A DNA stretch of 64,000 bases. Origin: Pacificispira sp033344895 (GTDB lineage Bacteria > Pseudomonadota > Alphaproteobacteria > UBA8366 > Aestuariispiraceae). Below are positions 8,240 through 16,787 of the stretch, piece by piece. The stretch spans positions 3,038,001 through 3,102,000 of the forward strand of contig OZ245920.1 in assembly GCA_965229685.1 (NCBI GenBank), read 5' to 3'. Position 1 is the stretch's first letter; every line of letters starts with the position of its first letter. The notes under the pieces were generated by a model, which worked only from the letters and a program-made list of their open reading frames with translations, did not search any database and was not told the DNA's origin. The position numbers and the translations under genes were made by a program.

Positions 8240-10247
8240 CACGCTTGAAATCCTGGTCGTGGACGATGAAACACTGGACCGGATGCAGGTCCGGCGGTGT
8301 CTCGACCGATCCGACCTATCGGTCTCGCTGCACGAAGCTGCCGATGCCGAAGAGGCAAGGTCGATTTACGCCTCCAGAAAGTTCGACTGCATCCTGATCG
8401 ACAATGGTCTGCCGGGCGCTTCCGGCCTCGAATTCCTGGCGGAACTGGTCGAAAAGTCCGACGTCGTGCCTGCCATCATCATGCTGTCGGGTGCCGGTAA
8501 CGACATGCTGGCCGCCACCGCCATGAAGAACGGGGCCGACGATTATCTAGCGAAATCCGCCCTGTCCCCGGAAACCCTCGAGCGCGCCGTGCGCTCCTCC
8601 GTGAAGATCGCCGCGCTGCGCAACAACGCCGAACGATCGGAGATGCGCAGAGCGGCCGACCGCGGCGTCCTGGACAAGGCGGAAGAGATTGCCGGGCTGG
8701 GAAGCTGGCAGATCAACATAGAAGACGACAGCATCAAATGGTCCGCCGGAATGTATGAGGTCCTGGGCCTGAAGCAGGGTGACGAGCCGCCTCGGTTGGA
8801 CATGCTCACCGACCTGATGGACAGCGACACCCGCGACACATTCCTGGAACTCCGCACGGCAATGCTGGAACAAGGCAAGGGTTTCGAAACGGAATTCCAG
8901 GTCCTCGGAAAGGACAACCGTCCAAGATATCTCTACTATATCGGCCGTCCAGTCCGGGATTCACGCGACCGCCTCATCGGCGCAAATGGCATCGTGCAGG
9001 ACGTTACCGCACGCCGTCTTTCCGAAGTGGCCCTGGAACGAACCAACAGGGTCGAGGCAATCGGCGCATTGTCCGGCGGGATCGCGCATGACTTCAACAA
9101 CCTTCTGGGGATCATCCAGGGCAACCTGGACCTGATCCGGCGCAAGGCCGGTACGGACGAAACGCTCCAGAAGCGCCTCGACGCCGCGGAGAAGGCGACC
9201 AAACGGGGCAGCGACCTGACCCGGAAGCTGCTGAACGTATCGCGCCAGGAAAAGGGCCTGGGCGAACCCACGGACGTGGCCACCCTCGTCGAGGGCCTGA
9301 AGGAGATTCTGTCCAAATCCATTACCAGCCGGATCGGGCTTCAGATCTATGCCCAGCCCGATCTCTGGCCCGCCGAAATCGTACGCGGCGATCTGGAAGA
9401 CGCCATCATCAATCTGGTCATCAATGGCCGGGACGCGATGCCGGAAGGCGGCGACATCTATATCGAGATATCCAACAAGACGACGGACAGGCTGCCAAAC
9501 CTCGGCACCATCAAGGGCAAGTCTCGGGATTTCGTCGTGCTGTCGGTCAGCGACACCGGAACCGGCATGCCCCCGCATGTTCGCGAGCGGGTGCTGGAGC
9601 CGTTCTTCTCGACCAAGGAAAAATCCAAGGGCACCGGTCTCGGCTTGAGCATGGTCTATGCCTTCGCCAAGCGATCCGGTGGAGACGTGAACATCTATTC
9701 GGAAGTCGGCATCGGCACGACGGTTCAGATTTACCTTCCGCGAAGCCTGAATGGTGAGGTCGTCTCGTCCATTGACGCAGACGTACCGCTTTCAGGCGCC
9801 CAACTCCAAGGAAGTGAACGCATCCTGTTCGTGGACGACGAGCCGGCGCTGCTCGATATCGGCGTCACGATGCTTCGCGATCACGGATACCACGTCATCA
9901 CCGCCGTCGATGTCTCCACCGCCCTGAAGGCACTGGAAACAAACACCGTCGATCTGGTGATAACGGATGTGATCATGCCCGGCCCGCAGAACGGCGTGGA
10001 TCTGGCCCGTATCGTCCGGCAACGCGAACCCGCCGTTCCGGTCATCCTTTCCTCAGGGTTCAGCGGAAGCCTGACGGCGAAGATCTGCGGGGAATCCTGC
10101 ATCGAATTCGTCGACAAGCCATACACCGCAACGGACCTGCTGAAAGCGGTGAGAAGCGCCCTGGACGCAGTCGATCCGGAAGCCCTTTCCACCAGGACGG
10201 CACCGGCGCACGAAGAGAAAATTCTCGTCAGGGGAGACGTCTCGTGA
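8232..10247 (+). CDS. Hybrid histidine kinase: receiver-PAS-HisKA-HATPase-receiver
   Basis: This 671-residue soluble protein has an N-terminal receiver (D57 in CILIDNGLPG, K108), a PAS domain with PAC motif (about 150-262), HisKA with H286 (SGGIAHDFNNLLG), an NtrB-like HATPase (N398, DTGTGMP near 441, GTGLGLSM near 468) and a C-terminal receiver (D579 in VITDVIMPG). The chosen ATG overlaps the preceding stop by 8 bp. The frame is open a further 33 bp upstream, but that region lies within the previous gene. The double-receiver layout suggests a signal hub that takes phosphate from the kinase at 6413 and passes it on. There are no membrane segments. Confidence 0.9.
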   Translation: MPNTLEILVVDDETLDRMQVRRCLDRSDLSVSLHEAADAEEARSIYASRKFDCILIDNGLPGASGLEFLAELVEKSDVVPAIIMLSGAGNDMLAATAMKNGADDYLAKSALSPETLERAVRSSVKIAALRNNAERSEMRRAADRGVLDKAEEIAGLGSWQINIEDDSIKWSAGMYEVLGLKQGDEPPRLDMLTDLMDSDTRDTFLELRTAMLEQGKGFETEFQVLGKDNRPRYLYYIGRPVRDSRDRLIGANGIVQDVTARRLSEVALERTNRVEAIGALSGGIAHDFNNLLGIIQGNLDLIRRKAGTDETLQKRLDAAEKATKRGSDLTRKLLNVSRQEKGLGEPTDVATLVEGLKEILSKSITSRIGLQIYAQPDLWPAEIVRGDLEDAIINLVINGRDAMPEGGDIYIEISNKTTDRLPNLGTIKGKSRDFVVLSVSDTGTGMPPHVRERVLEPFFSTKEKSKGTGLGLSMVYAFAKRSGGDVNIYSEVGIGTTVQIYLPRSLNGEVVSSIDADVPLSGAQLQGSERILFVDDEPALLDIGVTMLRDHGYHVITAVDVSTALKALETNTVDLVITDVIMPGPQNGVDLARIVRQREPAVPVILSSGFSGSLTAKICGESCIEFVDKPYTATDLLKAVRSALDAVDPEALSTRTAPAHEEKILVRGDVS

Positions 10248-11476
10248 ACTCGATATCAACCAGACGCAAACTGCTTGTCGTCGATGACGAACCCGACTTT
10301 GCGGAACTTGTCTGCGATGTCGCTGCGGAAATCGGGCTGGAAACCCATGCGGCCCACGATTTCGCACAATTCGAGGCGCGCTTTTCGCCGGATCTCGACG
10401 TCATCGCCCTGGATCTTTCGATGCCGGAGTCCGACGGGATCAAACTGACCGGTTGGCTGGCCGAGCGAAACTACGCCGCCAATGTCATCCTGTTGAGCGG
10501 CGTCGACCGTCAGATCCTGGAAACCACCAAGGAACTGGCGACCGCGCGCGGACTGAATGTAATCGGCGCCCTGCAGAAACCGGTATCCATTGATGAACTG
10601 GAGGCCCTTCTGACCCTTCAATCCGAAGAAAAGGCCGGTTCATCCATGTCACCGGCCACGAAAACCTTCAGCGATGCCGAAATCGTATCGGCCCTGAAGC
10701 AGGGCGAGATCATTCCCTTCTATCAGCCGAAGATCTCGATGAGCCGCCTGGTCTGCAACGGCGTGGAGGCACTGGCACGCTGGATCCACCCCGTCCACGG
10801 GGTCCTGGGGCCGGGGACATTTCTGCCGCGACTGCTGGCGCTCGGCCATGCCGACGAACTGGCCGAGGCGATGTTCTGTGCGGCTGCGGACGACCTTGCC
10901 GACCTCAGGCAGGCCGGCTACGACATCCCGGTCGCCCTGAATGTCGAAGGCGACCAGCTCGTCGACCCGCGCTTCCCCGACCGGATGAGCGACATTGCCG
11001 CCCAGCGCGGTCTGCGCTCCACCGACTTCGTCCTGGAAGTCACCGAGCACGGGGTCGTAACGCGCCTCTACAATGCCATCGAAAACGTCCTGCGGCTTCG
11101 GTTGCGCGGCTTCAGTGTGTCGATCGACGATTACGGCACGGGCCATTCGACCATGTCGCAACTGCAGCGGCTTCCGTTCTCGGAACTGAAGATCGACAAG
11201 TCCTTCGTCGACCGTCTGCCGGATTGCTCGAAATCACGATCCATCGTCGCGTCGACCATCGACCTGGCGCACCGGCTTGGCCTGAACGTCGTCGCGGAAG
11301 GCGTGGAAACGTTGGATCAGACGCACGCGCTGGCGGAGATGGGCTGCAACTCGGTTCAGGGTTTTCTGCTGGCTCGCCCGATGGGGATCGACAATCTGCG
11401 CGATTTCCTGGCGGAGGGTACACCCGGCACGATCGGCGAGGCCCTGGCCCTGCCGCCGGAAAGTCAGTTCATCTAG
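10244..11476 (+). CDS. Receiver-EAL domain cyclic-di-GMP phosphodiesterase
   Basis: This 410-residue protein has a receiver domain (D15-D16, D57 in ALDLSMPESDG, K112) joined to an EAL domain (about 142-400). The catalytic set looks complete: E175-A-L, N233, E265/E268 in LEVTEHG, D295-D296 in SIDDYGTGHS, K316 in LKIDKSFV and the glutamate of VAEGVET. An active c-di-GMP hydrolase is therefore expected. The GTG start overlaps the hybrid kinase stop (GTGA), so it ends the four-gene operon that begins with the ETR1-like kinase. Phosphorylation would link the sensed signal to c-di-GMP level. No GGDEF cyclase is visible nearby. Confidence 0.9.
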   Translation: MNSISTRRKLLVVDDEPDFAELVCDVAAEIGLETHAAHDFAQFEARFSPDLDVIALDLSMPESDGIKLTGWLAERNYAANVILLSGVDRQILETTKELATARGLNVIGALQKPVSIDELEALLTLQSEEKAGSSMSPATKTFSDAEIVSALKQGEIIPFYQPKISMSRLVCNGVEALARWIHPVHGVLGPGTFLPRLLALGHADELAEAMFCAAADDLADLRQAGYDIPVALNVEGDQLVDPRFPDRMSDIAAQRGLRSTDFVLEVTEHGVVTRLYNAIENVLRLRLRGFSVSIDDYGTGHSTMSQLQRLPFSELKIDKSFVDRLPDCSKSRSIVASTIDLAHRLGLNVVAEGVETLDQTHALAEMGCNSVQGFLLARPMGIDNLRDFLAEGTPGTIGEALALPPESQFI

Positions 11477-11532
11477 GTAGGGAACAGGGTTAGTCGCGTC
11501 AAACCTTCGCACTTATGGATGAGGATACTTCG

Positions 11533-13704
11533 ATGATTGATTTCAGTCTCCATCTGGTCCCGCTGGTCGCCAATGTCGGCATGTTGGCGCTGCTGGCCTG
11601 GGCTGTGTCCTTATCTGGCGCCATGAGAGCGATAGAAGGCACTCGAGGCCACGGAGCCTATGCTTGGATCATTGGGGTCACTTTTGGTAGCGGTGCGGCC
11701 GTCCTGATGAATGTGCCAGTCGAGTTGGAGCCCGGAATCCTGGGCGATGGTCGGGGGGCGCCGCTTTTGCTTGCTGGCATTGTCGGTGGTCCGGTCGCGG
11801 CAGGAATTTCCATGGTTATCGGTGTCGTAACGCGCATGACGCTAGGCGGCGCCGGAGCCATCCCTGGAGCTGTATATGTCGTTGTATTCTGCCTGGCCGG
11901 AGCCATTTGGGGTTTTTGGTACAATCGCAAGGCATCGGAAAATCAATACGACATTGCGCGTCTGATGCTGCTTACCCTTTGCGTGACCGTCTTGACCATG
12001 CCGGTCGTGCTGTTTCTGCCTCAGGCCAAACAACTCGAGGTGCTTGTAAATCTCTGGCCGATACTCGGGATAGCAAATCTGATCGGCGTCCTGATCCTCG
12101 CTACGCTGCTCCGGCACGAGGATTCCCGTCGCCGCCACGAGATCGCGTTGGAAAGGCAGAAAGAGGCCGCATACGCCGCGACACAGGCGAAATCTCGCTT
12201 TGTTGCCGCGATCTCGCACGATATCCGAACCCCAATGAACGGCATTCTCGGCGTGCTTCAGATGGCCGATCGATACCAGATGGAGGAAGAGTTTCGTTCC
12301 CGACTGGAAGTTGCCAAGAGATCGGGATTCTATCTTTTGTCCCTGATCAACCAGGTTCTGGACTTCTCCCGGATCGAATCCGACAAGCTGCAGCATTCGG
12401 AAGAGGAATTCACGCTCGGCGGACTGGCGTCGGATATCAAATCCATCTTCAGCTTCCAGTTCGAGGACAAGAACCTGACACTGATCGCTGACGCCCCGGC
12501 CACGGATGTCGGGACCTATATCGGGGATGTCACTCATATCCGGCAGATCCTGTTCAATCTGGTCGGCAACGCCCTGAAATACTCGGACAAGGGCAAAGTC
12601 ACGGTGTCTTTCGACGTCATCGAACGAACGAACGAACTGTCGCAGTTGAAACTGTCGGTTCAGGATGAAGGTATCGGCATTCCCAAGGAGGACCTGGACA
12701 GAATCTTCGAAGAATTCGCCAAGGCCAGCAACGCACGTGGCGCGGGCACCGGTCTGGGTCTCAGCATCGTCCACAAGATCATCAATTCGATCGGCGGAAC
12801 GATCGACATTGAAAGTGTCGTCGGCCTGGGCACCAAGGTTACCTGCTGTGTGCCGGTCCATATCGTTGAATCGGACCAGACCGATGAATCGGAGGCCGCG
12901 ATCGACGGCCCGCTTCACAGCGCCCGGATCCTCCTGGCGGAGGACAACCCGATCAATCAGATGATCGCCGAGAGTTTCCTGGTCGACGCCGGGCATCGCA
13001 CAACGATCGTCGAGAATGGAAAGGAAGCCGTTGCCGAAATGCGCAATCACCCCGACGAATACGATTTGATCCTGATGGACATTCAGATGCCGGAAATGGA
13101 CGGCATGGAAGCCACCCGCCAAATCCGCAAGCTGGGTGGCCAGGCCGCCACGGTGCCGATCCTGGCCTTGACCGCCAATGCCTTCGAGGATCAGAGGCAG
13201 GAATACCTCGACGCTGGCATGCAGGATGTACTGACCAAGCCGATCAAGCAGGAAAACCTGCACGATGCCATCCAGGCGCAACTCGGTCAGGGCCGGTCAA
13301 CGGCAATGGCAGATGTCTCGGAACCCCAGCCGGAGAAAGCCGAAAGCCACCCCGATCGGGTCGACTTCAGTCAGATCAAGGATCTGATCGACCTGGCTTC
13401 CGCGGCAAGCGTCTCTGGACTGGTGCAGAAGCTCGATGGTGAATGCCAGCGCATCCTCACACGGATCGATGACGGGTTCCGCGACGGCACCTGCATCGCC
13501 AGACCTGCCCATGAACTGAAGGGCATGGCCATGGGCTTCGGCATGACCGCGGTCGCCGATCTGGCCAATCGTCTGGAGACCGCCGACATCCGACAGACGG
13601 AGTTCGAGGACGTCAAGGACGCGCTGCGCCTGGAAGTTCAACAGAGCCTGGTCGAGGTTCAGACCTATGTTGAATTCCGGGCCCAGGAGAGCCTTTCAGG
13701 GTAG
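11533..13704 (+). CDS. 5TM (LytS-type) hybrid histidine kinase with receiver and HPt domains
   Basis: This protein of about 723 residues has five to six N-terminal membrane helices of the 5TMR-LYT kind, with a signature near PGILGDGRGAPLLLAGIVGG and an R-x-T-x-GGAGA segment. It then has HisKA (H about 229 in AAISHDIRTPMNG), HATPase (DEGIGIP, GTGLGLSI), a receiver (DLILMDIQMPEMDG) and an HPt domain (histidine in AHELKGMAMGF). I prefer the ATG at 11533, which has GAGG in front; an ATG at 11515 is the alternative. It follows the EAL gene by 56 bp and may be co-transcribed. The convergent gene at 14498-16678 is its paralogue. Relatives of the membrane domain sense membrane state, pyruvate or ions; the signal here is unknown. 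Confidence 0.88.
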   Translation: MIDFSLHLVPLVANVGMLALLAWAVSLSGAMRAIEGTRGHGAYAWIIGVTFGSGAAVLMNVPVELEPGILGDGRGAPLLLAGIVGGPVAAGISMVIGVVTRMTLGGAGAIPGAVYVVVFCLAGAIWGFWYNRKASENQYDIARLMLLTLCVTVLTMPVVLFLPQAKQLEVLVNLWPILGIANLIGVLILATLLRHEDSRRRHEIALERQKEAAYAATQAKSRFVAAISHDIRTPMNGILGVLQMADRYQMEEEFRSRLEVAKRSGFYLLSLINQVLDFSRIESDKLQHSEEEFTLGGLASDIKSIFSFQFEDKNLTLIADAPATDVGTYIGDVTHIRQILFNLVGNALKYSDKGKVTVSFDVIERTNELSQLKLSVQDEGIGIPKEDLDRIFEEFAKASNARGAGTGLGLSIVHKIINSIGGTIDIESVVGLGTKVTCCVPVHIVESDQTDESEAAIDGPLHSARILLAEDNPINQMIAESFLVDAGHRTTIVENGKEAVAEMRNHPDEYDLILMDIQMPEMDGMEATRQIRKLGGQAATVPILALTANAFEDQRQEYLDAGMQDVLTKPIKQENLHDAIQAQLGQGRSTAMADVSEPQPEKAESHPDRVDFSQIKDLIDLASAASVSGLVQKLDGECQRILTRIDDGFRDGTCIARPAHELKGMAMGFGMTAVADLANRLETADIRQTEFEDVKDALRLEVQQSLVEVQTYVEFRAQESLSG

Positions 13705-13705
13705 G

Positions 13706-13730
13706 GTCCGGACGGGATATTCCGCCGGAC
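13706..13730. terminator. Hairpin between convergent genes, possible bidirectional terminator
   Basis: GTCCGG (13706-13711) pairs with CCGGAC (13725-13730), and an inner CGG/CCG extends the stem around a single bulge. It fills the 27-bp gap between the convergent hybrid kinase and the Cache-domain gene. Neither side carries a clear T-run, so efficiency is uncertain. Confidence 0.4.
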
Positions 13731-13731
13731 A

Positions 13732-14445
13732 CTAGAGCTGTTCCAGGATCACGACCTGAACATCCGTCTGGTCCGGCAGGATCGGCAGGCGAATCAGTTC
13801 GGCCCGGGACGATTGCCCGAAGGTTCTCGCGGCACTCTTGTCCTCGAAATAGGACAAAGGCACGCCATTGGCATCGTGGAGTTCGACGACCAGATCGTGT
13901 TGATCCGCGGCTGTTTCGATCACCGATTTCAGCCAGGTCAGTTTGAGGCCGGTCACATAAACATAGCGTATGGACCCGTCTTCGTTCTTTACCACGTCGC
14001 TGACGGCCAGCACCGGTTCGCTGGAAACCTTGCCGACCAGAAACTCACCCACAATCGGCTTTCCGTGTTGCAGGGCCCGTTCGAAGTAGAGCCGGCTCGA
14101 AAGATCAACGTCCTTTGTGACCGGCCCCGCCGGGGTGCAGTCGAGCATGCCGTCCGGCCGGATTCTCAGAAAGACATCGTGCTCGTCCTGATGCCGTTGC
14201 AGCATTTCCGCCAATGGCAAATGGCAGTCGGCTTCGGCAAGGGCACGCGGGTCGTCCAGAAGGGCTTTCAGACGAGCCTGACCGGTCGTCACCGTCGTCG
14301 CCAGTTGCGCGGTGATGTCTTCATAGATGGCCTGCGCCGCCTCCACGCTGTCATTCGTGGATCGGTCCAGAAACACGACGAAGGCGGCAACGCCGACGCC
14401 AACGACGGCAGCGCCCGCGATCAGAGTCTTTGTGATCTTATCCAT
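13732..14445 (-). CDS. Membrane-anchored Cache-domain sensory protein without output domain
   Basis: This 237-residue protein has one N-terminal membrane helix (about 8-28, LIAGAAVVGVGVAAFVVFL) followed by an extracytoplasmic single Cache/PAS-like domain. Typical features are a helix rich in Q and A, DVFLRIRPDGMLDC, LSSRLYFERALQHGKPIVGEFLVG and a following S-x-P-V-L-A-V-S segment. No kinase, cyclase or chemoreceptor domain follows. The ATG at 14445 has GGAGG before it. It lies 52 bp downstream of the hybrid kinase at 14498-16678 in the same direction, so it probably presents a ligand to that kinase, whose membrane domain has no large external loop. That partnership is inferred. Confidence 0.75.
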   Translation of the reverse strand: MDKITKTLIAGAAVVGVGVAAFVVFLDRSTNDSVEAAQAIYEDITAQLATTVTTGQARLKALLDDPRALAEADCHLPLAEMLQRHQDEHDVFLRIRPDGMLDCTPAGPVTKDVDLSSRLYFERALQHGKPIVGEFLVGKVSSEPVLAVSDVVKNEDGSIRYVYVTGLKLTWLKSVIETAADQHDLVVELHDANGVPLSYFEDKSAARTFGQSSRAELIRLPILPDQTDVQVVILEQL

Positions 14446-14497
14446 CGGCAGTTCCTCCATTTCCCGTTCTGCGCCGCGTCCGGGATCGTCTGCAAGG

Positions 14498-16678
14498 CTA
14501 CCCCTTTCGGGCGACCAACAATTCGTCGAGCTCGGATATCGATCGCTCGACCTCACGCGCCAGTTCGTCGGCAACGGCCTCGACATTCCCGTGGGGCGGC
14601 GAATCCTTGATCCGTTCTGCGGCACGGGCGGCCCGGACAAGTCCGAAATTCGAATACATTCCCTTCAGGTCATGGCTGATGACGCCAACCAGTTCCGGAT
14701 CGTTCTCAACATTCCGCAATCTGGCGATCTGCGCCGCGGATCGGGATTTCAGACTGTCGGTCAGTTCGGTGAGCTTCTGCGAATCCATGATGGAAATCAG
14801 CGGGTCCAGAACCGCTGTATCAATGACGGGGACCGTCGGGTCCTCTTCTTCGTTGACCACCGCCCCCGGCAACTCCTTGCCGGCAGGCCGGGTCCGGCAG
14901 AACCGCTGTATGACCGCGCGAAGCTCTGCCAACTGAACCGGCTTGGAAATCGCAGCATTCATGCCGACTTCTATGTATTCGGCCTGTTGTTCGGCAAAGG
15001 CATTGGCTGACAGCGCCACGATCGGCAGCGTTTCCGGATCGTGACTTCGACGAATGGCCTCGGTCGCCTCGGCGCCATCCATGACCGGCATCTGGATATC
15101 CATGAACACGATATCCGGCAGTCCTTCGTCTCCCGACAGTCGGTTCAGGGCCTCCTGCCCGTCCGAGGCAATCAGAACGGTGTGACCATCCTGTTCCAGC
15201 ATGGTCTTCGCGATCTCCTGATTGATCAGGTTGTCCTCGACCACCAGGACGGTCACGGGCTTCACGGAAGACGGCTCGTCGGGCGCGGGGCTGCAGTCCT
15301 TCAACGCGCCGCGTGGTGCCTTCATGGACAATGTGAAGGTTGACCCCTTCCCGGGTTCGCTCTGCACGGATAGTTGCGCGCCAATCGTATCGGCGATGCG
15401 CTTGCAAATGGCGAGGCCGAGTCCTGTGCCGCCCCGCTGCACCCCGGTTTCTGTCTGCTCGAACTCCTCAAATATCCGCGCCTGGTCGTCCTTCGGAATG
15501 CCCGGCCCCGTATCCACGACGGAGATGCTGACGGAGCTGGTTCCTGGCTCGACCTCCGTGACACGCGCCCGCACCTGGACACTGCCCCGCGTGGTAAACT
15601 TGACCGCATTACCGATGAGATTGAACAGGATCTGCTGGACCAGATTGCGGTCGGCGACGACGACGCTGCCATCCGCATCATCACAGGACACCGTCAGATC
15701 GATCCCCTTGGCATTCGCCTGATAATGAAAGATGGACTGTTGTGCATTCATCATCTCCGCGACGGAAAACGGCGCCGGTTTGACCGGTAGAGACCCGGCA
15801 TCGATCTTGGCGAAATCCAGAATCTGGTTGATGAGCGCGAGGAGAAACTGGCCGGAATTCTGAGCCGTCTTGATCTTCTCCTTGGCATCATCCGACAGGT
15901 TGCCGCGCGACAGAATCTGATGGACGCCCAGAATGGCGTTCAGCGGCGTGCGGATTTCATGGCTCATGGCGGCGAGAAACTTCGCCTTGGCCTGGGCGGC
16001 CCTGTCCGCTCTCTCCCGCTCGCGCCGCGTTTGCACCTCTGCCAAGCGTCGAGCGTATTCACGCCCCAGCATGCCGCCCAGCAGGGCAATCCCGATCAGA
16101 TTGGCAATCAGAAGCAACGGCCAGAGTTCGGTCAGGATCGCCAACCGCGCCTCAGGGCTGAAGGTCAGGACCGCGCTGCTCGACACGCCCGTCGTGATGG
16201 CCGCGATCAGCAGCACATGCGGAAGGGACGGCAACCTGCCCAGCCGCCGGTTGAAAACCCAGAAGGTTAGAATGCTGGCAGCCGCGAACAGTGCGATATA
16301 GATGACACCGGAGAGCATCCCGCCCCCGCCCAGAAAGATGCGCATACCGACACCGATTCCGCCGGCGGCCAGCGCGGCAAGGGGCCCGCCCAATATGCCG
16401 GACAATAAAATCGGCACAGCGCGGCCGTCACCGAAAATCCCCGGCTCAACCTCGATGGGAACATTCATCAGAAGCGCCGCGGCGCCCCCGAACGTCCCGC
16501 CGATCAGCAGCGCAAAACGGGGCCGCGGGTTCCGGGTATTCCGAACCAGCTCATGCCCATAGATCGAAACGATCCAAGCCAGAAGGGCGAGCACCCCGAT
16601 ATTCGCAAGGAACGGAATATAGCTACGTATCACAATGTCGGTAAGGTCGCCCAACCGCTCTATCCCCAGATCACACAA
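14498..16678 (-). CDS. 5TM (LytS-type) hybrid histidine kinase with receiver and HPt domains (paralogue)
   Basis: This 726-residue protein has the same architecture as the convergent kinase at 11533: an N-terminal 5TM-type membrane domain (PGIFGDGRAVPILLSGILGG, GMRIFLGGGGM), HisKA (AAMSHEIRTPLNA), HATPase (DTGPGIP, GGTGLGLAI), a receiver (DIVFMDIQMPVMDG) and a C-terminal HPt (SHDLKGMYSNFGL). Similarity is clear along the full length, but the HPt and membrane parts have diverged. The two genes plus the intervening Cache gene look like an inverted duplication. A Cache protein follows downstream in the same operon. Confidence 0.9.
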   Translation of the reverse strand: MCDLGIERLGDLTDIVIRSYIPFLANIGVLALLAWIVSIYGHELVRNTRNPRPRFALLIGGTFGGAAALLMNVPIEVEPGIFGDGRAVPILLSGILGGPLAALAAGGIGVGMRIFLGGGGMLSGVIYIALFAAASILTFWVFNRRLGRLPSLPHVLLIAAITTGVSSSAVLTFSPEARLAILTELWPLLLIANLIGIALLGGMLGREYARRLAEVQTRRERERADRAAQAKAKFLAAMSHEIRTPLNAILGVHQILSRGNLSDDAKEKIKTAQNSGQFLLALINQILDFAKIDAGSLPVKPAPFSVAEMMNAQQSIFHYQANAKGIDLTVSCDDADGSVVVADRNLVQQILFNLIGNAVKFTTRGSVQVRARVTEVEPGTSSVSISVVDTGPGIPKDDQARIFEEFEQTETGVQRGGTGLGLAICKRIADTIGAQLSVQSEPGKGSTFTLSMKAPRGALKDCSPAPDEPSSVKPVTVLVVEDNLINQEIAKTMLEQDGHTVLIASDGQEALNRLSGDEGLPDIVFMDIQMPVMDGAEATEAIRRSHDPETLPIVALSANAFAEQQAEYIEVGMNAAISKPVQLAELRAVIQRFCRTRPAGKELPGAVVNEEEDPTVPVIDTAVLDPLISIMDSQKLTELTDSLKSRSAAQIARLRNVENDPELVGVISHDLKGMYSNFGLVRAARAAERIKDSPPHGNVEAVADELAREVERSISELDELLVARKG

Positions 16679-16748
16679 TCAAAAGTCCGCAACGGACCCG
16701 TATAGTATCCTATCCCTTAGATTGTGTTAACGCGGCACTGACTAAGGA

Positions 16749-16787
16749 GAAACGGGACGTCCCGGCATCGGGCGCCAGCCCCGTTTC
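16749..16787 (-). terminator. Hairpin directly after the hydroxyproline operon
   Basis: GAAACGGG (16749-16756) and CCCGTTTC (16780-16787) form a perfect 8-bp stem that begins at the base after the stop of the last operon gene (16788). The loop of 23 nt contains further GC pairing. The downstream minus strand has only scattered T, so this is a probable but not textbook terminator. Confidence 0.5.

Noticed and set aside
6407..8242. 611-codon minus-strand frame opposite the kinase and receiver
   Set aside because: Antisense of two genes with intact catalytic motifs; its repeats only mirror the 105-bp duplication.
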